A stretch of DNA of 64,000 bases from Nocardioides marmorisolisilvae (GCF_031656915.1 NZ_CP134227.1:2914001-2978000); one strand, 5' to 3'. Shown: positions 46,661-55,369, counted from the first letter of the stretch. The notes: generated by a model not told the origin, from the letters alone. Made by a program: numbers and translations.

Positions 46661-47445
46661 CGGCGGACGTCGACCTCACCGCGGATTGCGCACGCTGCTT
46701 CGGGCTGTGCTGCGTGCTGCTGCCGTTCACGGCCGACGCCGGCTTCGGGGTCGACAAGCCGGGCGGTACGCCGTGCCTGAACCTGCTCGACGACGACCGC
46801 TGCCGGATCCACGCGACCCTGCGGGCGGACGGCTGGCCCGGATGCACGGTCTTCGACTGCTTCGGCGCCGGCCAGCAGGTCTCCCAGGTCACCTATGCGG
46901 GCCGATCCTGGCGCGACGGCGTGAACCGCGGCGAGATGGCGGCCGTGTTCACCGTGGTGCGGCTGCTCCACGAGGCCCTGGCCCACCTCGGTGAGGCGGT
47001 GGCGCGCACCGGCGACGCCGACCTCGCCGCGCTGCGGGCGCGGATCGTCGATCAGGCCGGCGGCGCCCCGGACGACCTCCTCGCCCTCGACGTCGACGCC
47101 GTGCTCTGCGAGGTCGGCGACAGACTCCGCGAGGCGAGCCGGGTGGTCCGATCCGGCCATGGTGACGGCCCGCACCAGGGTGGCGATCTCGCGGGCGCCG
47201 ACCTGCGCGGCGCCGTGCTGCGGGCGGCCGACCTGCGCGGTGCGCTGCTCGTCGGGGCGGACCTGCGCGGTGTCGACCTCACCGACACCGACCTGCTCGG
47301 CGCGGACCTCCGCGGTGCCGACGTCCGCGGCGCCGACCTCTCCGCCAGCCTGTTCCTCGCGCAGGCGCAGCTCAACGCGGCGACGGGGGACGTGCGCACC
47401 CGGATCCCGGAACGGCTGGGTCGGCCGGCGCACTGGACGGACTGA
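46657..47445 (+). CDS. Cys-rich domain fused to pentapeptide repeats
   Basis: The 262-residue protein has an N-terminal Cys-rich region (CARCFGLCC, later CLNLLDDDRCRIHATLRADGWPGCTVFDCFGAGQQ), which looks like a metal-cluster fold of the YkgJ type. The C-terminal 80 residues are a run of A(D/V)LRG pentapeptide repeats that would form a right-handed beta-helix. GTG 46657 overlaps the GNAT stop, so the pair is cotranslated. Pentapeptide proteins may mimic DNA or bind gyrase, but no such role is shown here. Confidence 0.8.
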   Translation: MTADVDLTADCARCFGLCCVLLPFTADAGFGVDKPGGTPCLNLLDDDRCRIHATLRADGWPGCTVFDCFGAGQQVSQVTYAGRSWRDGVNRGEMAAVFTVVRLLHEALAHLGEAVARTGDADLAALRARIVDQAGGAPDDLLALDVDAVLCEVGDRLREASRVVRSGHGDGPHQGGDLAGADLRGAVLRAADLRGALLVGADLRGVDLTDTDLLGADLRGADVRGADLSASLFLAQAQLNAATGDVRTRIPERLGRPAHWTD

Positions 47446-47461
47446 CCGAGGCACAGCGAAT

Positions 47462-47513
47462 CCGCAGATGCGGAGACTAGACCGCTGGACATGACCGCAG
47501 ATGCGGCTAGGAT
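47462..47513 (+). promoter_or_regulatory. Molybdate-regulator promoter with two identical palindromes
   Basis: CCGCAGATGCGG occurs at 47462-47473 and again at 47495-47506, exactly 33 bp apart (about three helical turns). TGGACA (47486-47491), a 16-bp spacer and TAGGAT (47508-47513) make a good promoter. The second palindrome fills the spacer and the -10 lies 6 nt before GTG 47520, so the message should be leaderless and repressible. Confidence 0.8.
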
Positions 47514-47519
47514 CGCGCT

Positions 47520-47927
47520 GTGCCGACGTACCGGATCCGTGACGCAGCCGAGCTCCTCGGCGTCAGCGACGACACCGTGCGCCGCTGGGCCGACGCCGGA
47601 CGGCTGGACACCGCCACCGACGACGCCGGTCGGCACGTGGTCGACGGCGCCTCGCTCGCCGCCTTCGCCCAGGCGCAGGCCGAGCCCGGCCATGCCGCCG
47701 AGGCTGGTCCCGGCGCGACGGTCTCCGCGCGCAACCGGCTGGTCGGACTGGTCACCAAGGTCACCCGCGACACCGTGATGGCGCAGGTCGAGCTGCAGTG
47801 CGGCCCCTACCGCGTGGTCTCGCTGATGAGTCGTGAGGCGGCCGACGAGCTCGGACTAGAGCCCGGGGTGCTCGCCACCGCCGTCATCAAGTCGACCAAC
47901 GTCGTGGTCGAGACCCCGGCGACCTGA
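47520..47927 (+). CDS. Molybdenum-dependent regulator (MerR/excisionase-type HTH plus TOBE domain)
   Basis: The 135-residue protein has an N-terminal HTH (YRIRDAAELLGVSDDTVRRWADAGRL) and a C-terminal molybdopterin/TOBE-like domain (SARNRLVGLVTKVTRDTVMAQVELQCGPYRVVSLMSREAADELGLEPG), which binds molybdate. It precedes modA by 16 bp. It probably senses molybdate and represses the operon through the paired palindromes, which would be an alternative to the ModE dimer. Confidence 0.85.
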   Translation: MPTYRIRDAAELLGVSDDTVRRWADAGRLDTATDDAGRHVVDGASLAAFAQAQAEPGHAAEAGPGATVSARNRLVGLVTKVTRDTVMAQVELQCGPYRVVSLMSREAADELGLEPGVLATAVIKSTNVVVETPAT

Positions 47928-47943
47928 CGCCGCGAGGAGACCC

Positions 47944-48696
47944 ATGAGGACCCCCCGCCTGCTCGCTGTGCCCCTTGCGGTCGCGTTGCTGGTCGTCCTG
48001 ACCGGCTGCGGCGCAGGAGGCGGCGCCGGCGGCGACAGCACGCTGACCGTGCTCGCCGCCGCGTCCCTCACCGAGCCCTTCACGGCGATCGCCCGAGAGT
48101 TCGAGAAGGACCACCCCGGCACGAGGGTGGTGCTCAGCTTCGGGGCCAGCGACGTGCTGGCCCAGCAGAGCAACCAGGGCGCCCCGGCGGACCTCCTCGC
48201 CACCGCTAGCACCACCACGATGGACCTGGCCAACGACGCCGAGGACGCGCACCTCTTCGCGTCGAACACCATGGAGATCGCGGTCCCGGCGGGCAACCCG
48301 GGCCACGTCTCCTCGCTGCGCGACCTGACCCGCCCCGGCGTGAAGGTGGCGGTCTGCCAGGCCAAGGTGCCGTGCGGGGTCGTCGCCGCGAAGGTGTTCG
48401 CCCGTGCGCACCTCAGCGTCAGGCCGGTCACCGAGGAGGCCGATGTGAGATCCGTGCTCACCAAGGTCGACACCGGAGAGGTCGACGCCGGCCTCGTCTA
48501 CACGAGCGATGTCCGGACCGCGCCGTCCGGAGTCCGGGGGGTGCCGATCCCCAAGAGCGTCAACGCGGTGACGTCGTACCCGATCAGCGTGCTGGGGTCG
48601 ACGAAGCACCAGCACCTCGCCGAGCAGTTCGAGCAGTTCGTGCTCGGGCCCACCGGCCGGCGAGCGATGACGGCGGCGGGCTTTGCGAGGCCGTGA
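47944..48696 (+). CDS. modA: Molybdate ABC transporter substrate-binding lipoprotein ModA
   Basis: The 250-residue protein has a lipoprotein signal (VALLVVLTGCG) and the ModA fold with LTVLAAASLTEPFTAIAREFEKDHPGTRVVLSFGASDVLAQQ, GAPADLLATAS and VDAGLVYTSDV, typical oxyanion-binding segments. It captures molybdate or tungstate outside the membrane. It overlaps modB by 14 bp. Confidence 0.92.
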   Translation: MRTPRLLAVPLAVALLVVLTGCGAGGGAGGDSTLTVLAAASLTEPFTAIAREFEKDHPGTRVVLSFGASDVLAQQSNQGAPADLLATASTTTMDLANDAEDAHLFASNTMEIAVPAGNPGHVSSLRDLTRPGVKVAVCQAKVPCGVVAAKVFARAHLSVRPVTEEADVRSVLTKVDTGEVDAGLVYTSDVRTAPSGVRGVPIPKSVNAVTSYPISVLGSTKHQHLAEQFEQFVLGPTGRRAMTAAGFARP

Positions 48697-49540
48697 CCGT
48701 GCCGCCGTCCGGCGGGTGCCCTGGGCGCTCGGCGTACCGGCTGCGCTCGGTGCCGCCTTCCTGGTGGTGCCACTGGTCGCGCTGGTCTGGCGCTCCCCGT
48801 GGCGCGACCTGGGCCGCCTGCTCGACGACCGGACCGTCCTCGAGGCGCTGCGGCTCTCCTTGATCAGCGCCACCAGCGCGACCGTGATCGCGCTGGTGCT
48901 CGGGGTGCCGCTGGCCTGGGTGCTGGCCCGGTCGACGCTCCCGGGGGTCGGTCTGCTGCGAGCGCTGGTGACCCTCCCCCTGGTGATGCCGCCGGTGGTG
49001 GGCGGCGTGGCGCTGCTCTACGCCTTCGGGCGAACGGGTCTCCTCGGGCGGCCGCTCGACGTGTGGTTCGGAGTCACCATCCCGTTCAGCACCACGGCGG
49101 TGGTGATGGCGGAGACGTTCGTGGCGATGCCCTTCCTCGTGGTCACCGTCGAAGGGGCCTTCCGTGCCGCCGATACCGGGTACGACGAGGCTGCCGCGAC
49201 GCTCGGTGCGTCGGCCCTCACCCGCTTCCGTCGGGTCACGCTGCCGCTCGTCCGGCCCTCGCTGATCGCCGGCGCGGTGCTGTGCTGGGCCCGGGCGCTC
49301 GGCGAGTTCGGCGCCACGATCACCTTCGCGGGCAGCTTCCCGGGACGCACCGAGACGATGCCCATCGCGATCTACCTTCAGCTCCAGACCGACCCCCGGG
49401 CCGCGACCGCGCTGGCCCTGGTGCTGTTGGTGGTCTCGATGGTGGTGTTGGTCGCGCTTCGGGGGCGCTGGTGGTCGGCGGGTCGCCGCCTGCCCCGGAC
49501 GCCGGCTGCTGTCGAGCTCGCCCCGAGGACGCTCCGGTGA
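48683..49540 (+). CDS. modB: Molybdate ABC transporter permease ModB
   Basis: The 285-residue protein has about five to six helices and the permease EAA-type loop (YDEAAATLGASALTRFRRVTLPLVRPSLIAGAVL), with RALGEFGATITFAG following. A TTG at 48683 overlaps modA by 14 bp, with GTG 48716 as an alternative. It forms the channel with ModC. The modC start overlaps its stop. Confidence 0.92.
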   Translation: MRGRDRAAVRRVPWALGVPAALGAAFLVVPLVALVWRSPWRDLGRLLDDRTVLEALRLSLISATSATVIALVLGVPLAWVLARSTLPGVGLLRALVTLPLVMPPVVGGVALLYAFGRTGLLGRPLDVWFGVTIPFSTTAVVMAETFVAMPFLVVTVEGAFRAADTGYDEAAATLGASALTRFRRVTLPLVRPSLIAGAVLCWARALGEFGATITFAGSFPGRTETMPIAIYLQLQTDPRAATALALVLLVVSMVVLVALRGRWWSAGRRLPRTPAAVELAPRTLR

Positions 49541-50607
49541 CGCTGCGCGTGGACGCTCAGGTGCGTCGGGGGAGCTTCAACCTCGCGGTCGCGCTCCGGG
49601 TCGAGCCGGGGGAGCGGGTCGGTGTGCTCGGGCCCAACGGCGCCGGCAAGTCCACCTTGTTGCGCACCGTCGCCGGGCTGACGTCGGTCACCTCGGGCCG
49701 GGTCGAGCTGGCCGGGCGGCTGCTCGACGCCGCCGCGCCGGAGGGGGCGACGGCGTTCGTCCCACCGGAGCGGCGCCGGGTCGCCCTGGTCTTCCAGGAC
49801 CACCGGCTGTTCCCGCACCTCGACGTGCGGGACAACGTCGCCTTCGGCCCCCGCTCCACCGGGCTGGACCGTCGCGCGGCCCGCACCCGGGCCACCGCGT
49901 GGCTCGAGCGGCTCGACCTGACCGGCCTCGCCGAACGCCGACCCGACCAGCTGTCCGGAGGCCAGGCGCAGCGGGTCGCGTTGGCCCGGGCGCTCGCCCA
50001 GGAGCCGGACGCCCTCCTGCTCGACGAGCCGATGTCCGCACTCGACGCGCACACCCGGACCGTGGTCCGTACCGAGCTCCAGCGCCACCTCACTCAGTAC
50101 GCCGGCCCGACGGTGCTGGTCACGCACGACCCCGTTGAGGCGATGGTGCTGGCCGACCGGCTCGTTGTGGTCGAGGACGGGCACGTCACCCAACGCGGCA
50201 CTCCCGCGGAGGTGGCGACCCGGCCGGCAACGCCGTACGTCGCGCGTCTGATGGGCCTCAACCTCTACGCCGGTGTCCCCGGGCCGGACGGGGTGCGGCT
50301 CGACGGAGGCGGCGTGCTGCATGCCAGCGGGACTCCCGGCGGCGGCCGGGTGCTGGTCGCGCTGCGTCCCAGTGCGATCACGGTGCACACCGGCGAGCCG
50401 GACCGGGCCAGCACCCGCAACGCCTGGCCGGGGTCGATCCGGCACCTCGAGATGCTGGGTGACCGGGTCCGGCTGCAGGTGACCGGTCCGCCCGACGCCC
50501 TGGTCGACGTCACCCCGGCCGCGGTCGCCGAGCTCGATCTGCGTCCGGGGACGGCGGTCTGGCTGACCGCGAAGGCCACCGAGACGGAGGCCTACGCGAC
50601 GGACTGA
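49537..50607 (+). CDS. modC: Molybdate ABC transporter ATPase ModC
   Basis: The 356-residue protein has Walker A GPNGAGKST, signature LSGGQAQRVALARAL, Walker B LLLDEP and the H-loop TVLVTHD, followed by a C-terminal TOBE-type domain that senses molybdate. GTG 49537 overlaps the modB stop by GTGA. It powers uptake with ModA and ModB. Confidence 0.93.
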   Translation: MTLRVDAQVRRGSFNLAVALRVEPGERVGVLGPNGAGKSTLLRTVAGLTSVTSGRVELAGRLLDAAAPEGATAFVPPERRRVALVFQDHRLFPHLDVRDNVAFGPRSTGLDRRAARTRATAWLERLDLTGLAERRPDQLSGGQAQRVALARALAQEPDALLLDEPMSALDAHTRTVVRTELQRHLTQYAGPTVLVTHDPVEAMVLADRLVVVEDGHVTQRGTPAEVATRPATPYVARLMGLNLYAGVPGPDGVRLDGGGVLHASGTPGGGRVLVALRPSAITVHTGEPDRASTRNAWPGSIRHLEMLGDRVRLQVTGPPDALVDVTPAAVAELDLRPGTAVWLTAKATETEAYATD

Positions 50608-50646
50608 CCTGCGGTCCGGCCGGGTACTGGTCGCTACCCTCGGACC

Positions 50647-51129
50647 ATGACGACCATCGCAGACTTCACGGCGACCACGCTCGGCGGCGACGAGCAGTCG
50701 CTTGCCGACTACCTCGGCAAGGTGGTCCTCGTGGTCAACACCGCGTCGAAATGCGGCTTTACGCCGCAGTACGCCGACCTCGAGCGGCTCTACGAGCAGT
50801 ACGCCGACCAGGGGCTGGTCGTGCTCGGGTTCCCCTGCAACCAGTTCGGCCACCAGGAGCCCGGCGACGAGGATGAGATCGGCGCCTTCTGCGAGGAGAA
50901 CTACGGCGTGACCTTCCCGATGTTCGCCAAGGTCGACGTCAACGGCTCCGACGCCCACCCGCTGTACAAGTGGCTGCGCGGCGAGAAGGGCGGCGTGCTC
51001 GGCAGCGCGATCAAGTGGAACTTCACCAAGTTCCTCGTCGGACGGGACGGGCAGGTGGTCGACCGGTACGCCTCGGCGACCACGCCGGCCAAGCTGGCCG
51101 AGCCGATCGAGGCCGAGCTGGCCCGATGA
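50647..51129 (+). CDS. Glutathione peroxidase-family thiol peroxidase
   Basis: The 160-residue thioredoxin-fold enzyme has NTASKCGFTPQY (catalytic Cys in place of selenocysteine), LGFPCNQFG and KWNFTKFLV. It reduces peroxides with thioredoxin or mycothiol. ATG 50647 has TACCCT at 50635-50640 as a -10 box 6 nt away, so a leaderless message is likely. It is coupled by ATGA to the PBP gene, an odd pairing. Confidence 0.92.
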   Translation: MTTIADFTATTLGGDEQSLADYLGKVVLVVNTASKCGFTPQYADLERLYEQYADQGLVVLGFPCNQFGHQEPGDEDEIGAFCEENYGVTFPMFAKVDVNGSDAHPLYKWLRGEKGGVLGSAIKWNFTKFLVGRDGQVVDRYASATTPAKLAEPIEAELAR

Positions 51130-53024
51130 CCGCGTCGGTCTCGGGACGATCGGTGCGCACCACGGCAGTCGCGGCGACCACGCTGCTGCTCGGCACTCTC
51201 GCCGGCTGCTCGTTGCCCGGCGGCGGGCCGAGCGCGGGCGACGCGGCCACGAAGGTGGCCCACGAGTTCGCCACCGGAGAGTTCACCGACGCCGTCTTCA
51301 ACGACTCCGACAAGGCCCAGCAGGCCTACCGGCACCTCGTCGCGGGCCTGGGCAACGACCTCAAGCCGATGGTGTCGGTCAAGGGCACCAACACCAGCGG
51401 CAACAACGGTACGGCGACACTGTCCTGGTCCTGGCCCCTCGATGAAAAGTCCTGGACCTACACCAGCACGGTCCCGCTGCACCGGTCCGGCGACGCCTGG
51501 CTGGCCACGTGGTCACCTCGCGATGTCGTGCCCGGCCTGTCCAGCGGCGACCGGCTGGTCGCCGTACGCGTCGATGCTCGCCGTGGTGACATCCTCGGCG
51601 CCGGTGGAGCGCCCCTCGTCAAGCCCCGCGCCGTGGTCCGCTACGGCATCGACAGGACGCGGGTGAAGAAGGCCGCGTCCGTGACCTCGGCACGGCGTCT
51701 CGCCGCGCTGCTCGGCATCGATGCCGGGCGCTACACCAAGCTGGTGAGGTCCTCGGGCCCACGGGCCTTCATCCCCGCGCTGACGCTGCGCAAGCAGGAC
51801 GTCACCGCCTCGGTGCGGTCGGGGGTCTCCGGGATCCCCGGAGCGGTCGGCGTGCCGGGCACCCTCCCCCTGGCCCCGACCAAGGACTTCGCCGCGCCTC
51901 TGCTCGGCACGGTCGGGCAGGCCACCGCCGAGATCGTGAAGAGGAGCAAGGGTCGGGTGCGTCCCGGCGACGTCGTCGGGCTGTCCGGCCTGCAGTTGCG
52001 CTACGACGAGCAGCTCGCGGGCCGTCCCGGGACCCGCATCGATGCGGTCGACGCCAAGGGCGGCACCCGGAAGCTGTTCGAGTCCGCGCCGGTGCCCGGC
52101 AAGCCGCTGCGCCTCACTCTGGTCCCGAGGCTGCAGCGCCTCGCGGAGCAGGTGCTGGCGCCGGTTCGACCCGCCTCGGCGCTGGTCGCGATCCGACCGT
52201 CGACCGGTGCGATCCTGGCTGCGGCCAGCGGTCCCGGCTCGCACGGCTACGACACCGCGACCTACGGCCGCTACGCCCCCGGGTCGACGTTCAAGATCGT
52301 CTCCTCCCTGGCGCTGCTGCGCTCGGGGCTGACGCCGCAGTCGAAGGTGCACTGCGTGCCGGAGCTGTCGGTGGACGGCAAGAGGTTCACCAACGACTCC
52401 GAGTACCCACCCAGCGGGCTCGGCGACATCCCGTTGACCTTGGCGCTGGCCAACTCCTGCAACACCGGCTACATCTCGCAGCACGGTCGCCTGCACAACG
52501 GCGACCTGACCACCGCGGCGGCCGCGCTCGGTTTCGGTGTCGACCACCAGGTCGGCTTCCCGGCGTACTTCGGCCAGGCGCCGAAGCCCGCCAGTGAGAC
52601 CGAGGGCGCCGCCGACATGATCGGCCAGGGCAAGGTGCTGGCATCGCCGATGGCGATGGCGACAGTGGTGGCGTCGGTGGTGGCGGGGCACGCCGTGCTA
52701 CCCGAGCTGGTGCAGGGAATCGACGTACAGAAGCCAGCTCCGCTGCACCCGCTGACCGCGAAGGAGGCCGGTGAGCTGCGCGCGATGATGCGCGCTGTGG
52801 TCACCACGCCGACCGGCACCGGCGCGGGGCTCGCCGACGTGCCGGGCAAGCCGGTGATCGCGAAGACCGGCACCGCTGAGTTCGGCAGCACCCCGCCGCT
52901 GGACACCCACGCCTGGATGGTGGCCGGCCAGGGCGACCTGGCCGTCGCCGTGTTCGTCGACCGTGGGCACACCGGCGCCGGCACCGCCGGCCCTGTTCTG
53001 GAGTCGTTCCTGCGTGGGAAGTGA
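51126..53024 (+). CDS. Lipoprotein class B-type penicillin-binding protein
   Basis: The 632-residue protein has a lipoprotein signal (LLLGTLAGCS), an NTF2-like N-terminal domain of the MecA type, a PBP dimerisation region and a transpeptidase domain with STFK (active Ser), SCNT and KTGTAEFG. It cross-links peptidoglycan. ATG 51126 overlaps the peroxidase stop by ATGA. Resemblance in layout to beta-lactam-insensitive PBPs (MecA/PBP2a-like) is by domain order; resistance is not shown. Confidence 0.88.
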   Translation: MTASVSGRSVRTTAVAATTLLLGTLAGCSLPGGGPSAGDAATKVAHEFATGEFTDAVFNDSDKAQQAYRHLVAGLGNDLKPMVSVKGTNTSGNNGTATLSWSWPLDEKSWTYTSTVPLHRSGDAWLATWSPRDVVPGLSSGDRLVAVRVDARRGDILGAGGAPLVKPRAVVRYGIDRTRVKKAASVTSARRLAALLGIDAGRYTKLVRSSGPRAFIPALTLRKQDVTASVRSGVSGIPGAVGVPGTLPLAPTKDFAAPLLGTVGQATAEIVKRSKGRVRPGDVVGLSGLQLRYDEQLAGRPGTRIDAVDAKGGTRKLFESAPVPGKPLRLTLVPRLQRLAEQVLAPVRPASALVAIRPSTGAILAAASGPGSHGYDTATYGRYAPGSTFKIVSSLALLRSGLTPQSKVHCVPELSVDGKRFTNDSEYPPSGLGDIPLTLALANSCNTGYISQHGRLHNGDLTTAAAALGFGVDHQVGFPAYFGQAPKPASETEGAADMIGQGKVLASPMAMATVVASVVAGHAVLPELVQGIDVQKPAPLHPLTAKEAGELRAMMRAVVTTPTGTGAGLADVPGKPVIAKTGTAEFGSTPPLDTHAWMVAGQGDLAVAVFVDRGHTGAGTAGPVLESFLRGK

Positions 53025-53045
53025 CCGCCTACGGATCGAGTGGGG

Positions 53046-54155
53046 TCAGCGGTTGAACACGTCGGCGCCGAAGAAGTGCAGACCGGGCGTGCGGGCGTAG
53101 CCGATCGGCCGCGCGCCGATCATCTCCTCGATCGACCCGAGCAGGCTGTAGTGGTTGTACGGCGTGGAGCTGCGGGTGCCCGCGCCGGTCCAGCGCGAGA
53201 TCACCAGAGCGCCCACCCGGCCGCCGCCCGGTCCGTCGATCCCGGGCTCCTCGGCGTTGGCGCTCGGCCCCTCACCGCAGCACGCGGTGGAGTCCTGCCG
53301 TGGGCCGTCGGACTCGTCGGCGGTGATGACCAGCACCCCGTCGTGACGGAAGGCGGGTGACTTCAGGATCCGCGGCACCCAGGTCTTCAGCCAGCGATTG
53401 AGCTGGGGCAGTCCGCCGCGACGGCCGTCCGCACACGGCGAGTCGTGTGCGTCGTTGCACAGGTCCGGGGTGATGTAGCTGAGGAACCGGGTCGTCGACC
53501 GCTTCTGGAGGTCCGTGCGCAGGTGCGGCAGCGAGACCACGTGCCGCCGGCAGTAGGTGGGGCGGTCGATGACCGAGCGGAAGTAGACGAACGGGTTGTG
53601 GCGGGTCGCGTACTCGTGGTGCGGCCGGGCCTTGAACGCGTTGTCGAGCGCCCCGATCCGGGGGTGCTCGCAGGAGCGGTCCATGCCCTGCAGGTAGCCC
53701 CGCCAGCCGAGGTGCCGCTTGTCGATCTGCTTCATCAGCGTCGGGGTCGCTGCGTCGAAGACGCAGCCGGTGCCCACCCGCTGCTGCGGGGCCTCGATCC
53801 GCCGGGTGTGCAGGGCGGTGAACCTGCGGCAGTCGGCCTGGATCGCCGGGTTGGGACCCTGCCCGGACACCTGGGCGAGGTAGTTGCCCAACGAGTGGTG
53901 CGCGGTGCCGTAGTACCGGGTCAGCAGCACTCCCTTGCCGCGCAGCGTGTGCGCCAGGTAGGGCGCCGCCGAACTCTTCCCCCAGGTCCGCGTGAAGCCC
54001 TTGTTCTCCAGATTGATCACGAAGACGTGGCCGACCGCGGGCGCGCTGTGCGCACTCTCGACGGCGGCGATCCCCGAGGTGGTGTCGGTCCCGCCGCAGG
54101 CTGCCGCGAGTGGCAACAGCAGCACGAGCAGCAGCCGAGCGGTGAACGGCTTCAT
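53046..54155 (-). CDS. Phosphoesterase-family lipoprotein
   Basis: The 369-residue protein has a lipobox (LPLAAACGG) and the phosphoesterase (PF04185-like) segments VFVINLENKGFTRTW, GTAHHSLGNYLAQVSGQGPNP and VLVITADESDGP with CCGEGP, which fit the acid phosphatase/phospholipase C group with bound divalent metals. It is convergent with the PBP gene. It likely acts at the cell surface to release phosphate; the substrate is unknown. Confidence 0.82.
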   Translation of the reverse strand: MKPFTARLLLVLLLPLAAACGGTDTTSGIAAVESAHSAPAVGHVFVINLENKGFTRTWGKSSAAPYLAHTLRGKGVLLTRYYGTAHHSLGNYLAQVSGQGPNPAIQADCRRFTALHTRRIEAPQQRVGTGCVFDAATPTLMKQIDKRHLGWRGYLQGMDRSCEHPRIGALDNAFKARPHHEYATRHNPFVYFRSVIDRPTYCRRHVVSLPHLRTDLQKRSTTRFLSYITPDLCNDAHDSPCADGRRGGLPQLNRWLKTWVPRILKSPAFRHDGVLVITADESDGPRQDSTACCGEGPSANAEEPGIDGPGGGRVGALVISRWTGAGTRSSTPYNHYSLLGSIEEMIGARPIGYARTPGLHFFGADVFNR

Positions 54156-54177
54156 GCCCTCACCCTGCCACAGTCGG

Positions 54178-54855
54178 TCAGGGAAGGGACCAGACCAGCA
54201 GTCGGGTCTCCGGTGCTCGGCCGCGCACCGGACGACCGGGCTCGTCGACCAGCCGGGCGGCGTCCGAGTCGACCAGCACCTCGTCGGCCAGCGTGACGCT
54301 CCCGGCGGTCACGAAGACGTGCAGCCGTGGGGACGCGGGGAGTTCGAGGTCGTCGTCGACGCCGAGGACACCGAGGTGGAGGGACGCACCTCGGGTGTTG
54401 ATCGGCACAGCCCCCTCGCCGACCAGGGTGGTCCAGCCCTCGCCCATCGCCACGTCCGCGACGGCGTACGACGGCGCCAGCCCGGACTCGTCGGGCCGGA
54501 CCCAAGCCTGCACGAATCGTGCCGGCAGTCCGCCGTCCGCGCTCTCGGAGTGCACCACGCCCGATCCGGCGGAGAGCCGCTGGACCTGGCCGGGCCCGAC
54601 CACCGCAGTGTGTCCGCGGTCGTCGGTGTGCCGCAACGACCCGCTGAGTACCCACGTGACGATCTCGGCGTCGACGTGCGGATGGTCGGGGTAGCCGGAG
54701 CCCGCTTGCAGCCACTCGTCGTTGTGGGCGACGAGGGCTCCGAAGCCGACGTTGTCCGGGTCGTAATGGGCGCCGAAGGAGAAGGAGTGCCACGTGGTGC
54801 GACCCTCGACCTCGGTGCGGAACCGCTGCTGTGCGCGGCGCACGTGCACGGACAC
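54178..54855 (-). CDS. Pirin-family cupin protein
   Basis: The 225-residue protein has HPHVDAEIVTWVLSGSLRHTDDRGHTAVVGPGQVQRLSAGSGVVHSE, the bicupin metal-binding signature of pirins. GTG 54855 is 4 bp after the stop of the 2'-5' ligase-like gene. Pirins act as quercetinases or redox sensors; which applies is unclear. It forms an operon with the upstream ligase-like gene. Confidence 0.87.
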   Translation of the reverse strand: MSVHVRRAQQRFRTEVEGRTTWHSFSFGAHYDPDNVGFGALVAHNDEWLQAGSGYPDHPHVDAEIVTWVLSGSLRHTDDRGHTAVVGPGQVQRLSAGSGVVHSESADGGLPARFVQAWVRPDESGLAPSYAVADVAMGEGWTTLVGEGAVPINTRGASLHLGVLGVDDDLELPASPRLHVFVTAGSVTLADEVLVDSDAARLVDEPGRPVRGRAPETRLLVWSLP

Positions 54856-54859
54856 CGGC

Positions 54860-55321
54860 TCAGGCCGCCGAGGTTCCGAAGGGGAAGGTGGCCAGCTCGG
54901 TGAACTCGCCGTGAAAGTGCAGCAGTGCCGCCTCACGAGCGTGCGCTGCCAACGGCTCGCCCGGTGCCGGCACGTCGTCGGGGATGGTCAGGTGCGGCAC
55001 GACCAGGTCGAACCTGCCCTCGTAGGGAGGGTATTCGGGGAAGAGCTGGTGCAGGCCGTGGGTCAGCCGGGTGAAGATGCCGGCCGGCTCGGGGGAGAGG
55101 TAGCGGGCACCCTCGGGGAATCGGGAGTCACCGTTGAGCACGAAGTCGAACGGGGTGATGTCGGCGAAGAACCGCTCCACCTCGGCGATCTCCTCCCGGC
55201 TGGGCCGGTTGTCCCGTCCGAACGGCGCCAGCAGAGTGATGTGCGCGTGCGGCGCGAGGTGGCGTGCCTCCTCGACCATCAGCACGATCCCGGTGATCGC
55301 CGGGAGGTCGGTTGCCGTCAC
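54860..55321 (-). CDS. 2'-5' RNA ligase-like (2H phosphoesterase) protein
   Basis: The 153-residue protein has HITLLAPF and HLTIPDD, the two HxTx motifs of 2H phosphoesterases, about 80 residues apart. GTG 55321 has TAGGCT at 55330-55335 as a -10 box 8 nt away. It is divergent from the CDF transporter, and the two -10 boxes form an inverted repeat. True RNA ligase activity is doubtful; cyclic phosphodiesterase is the commoner role. Confidence 0.8.
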   Translation of the reverse strand: MTATDLPAITGIVLMVEEARHLAPHAHITLLAPFGRDNRPSREEIAEVERFFADITPFDFVLNGDSRFPEGARYLSPEPAGIFTRLTHGLHQLFPEYPPYEGRFDLVVPHLTIPDDVPAPGEPLAAHAREAALLHFHGEFTELATFPFGTSAA

Positions 55322-55369
55322 AGCCGGTCAGCCTAGCGACGTGTCCACCGGTCACTAGGCTTGGCGGCC

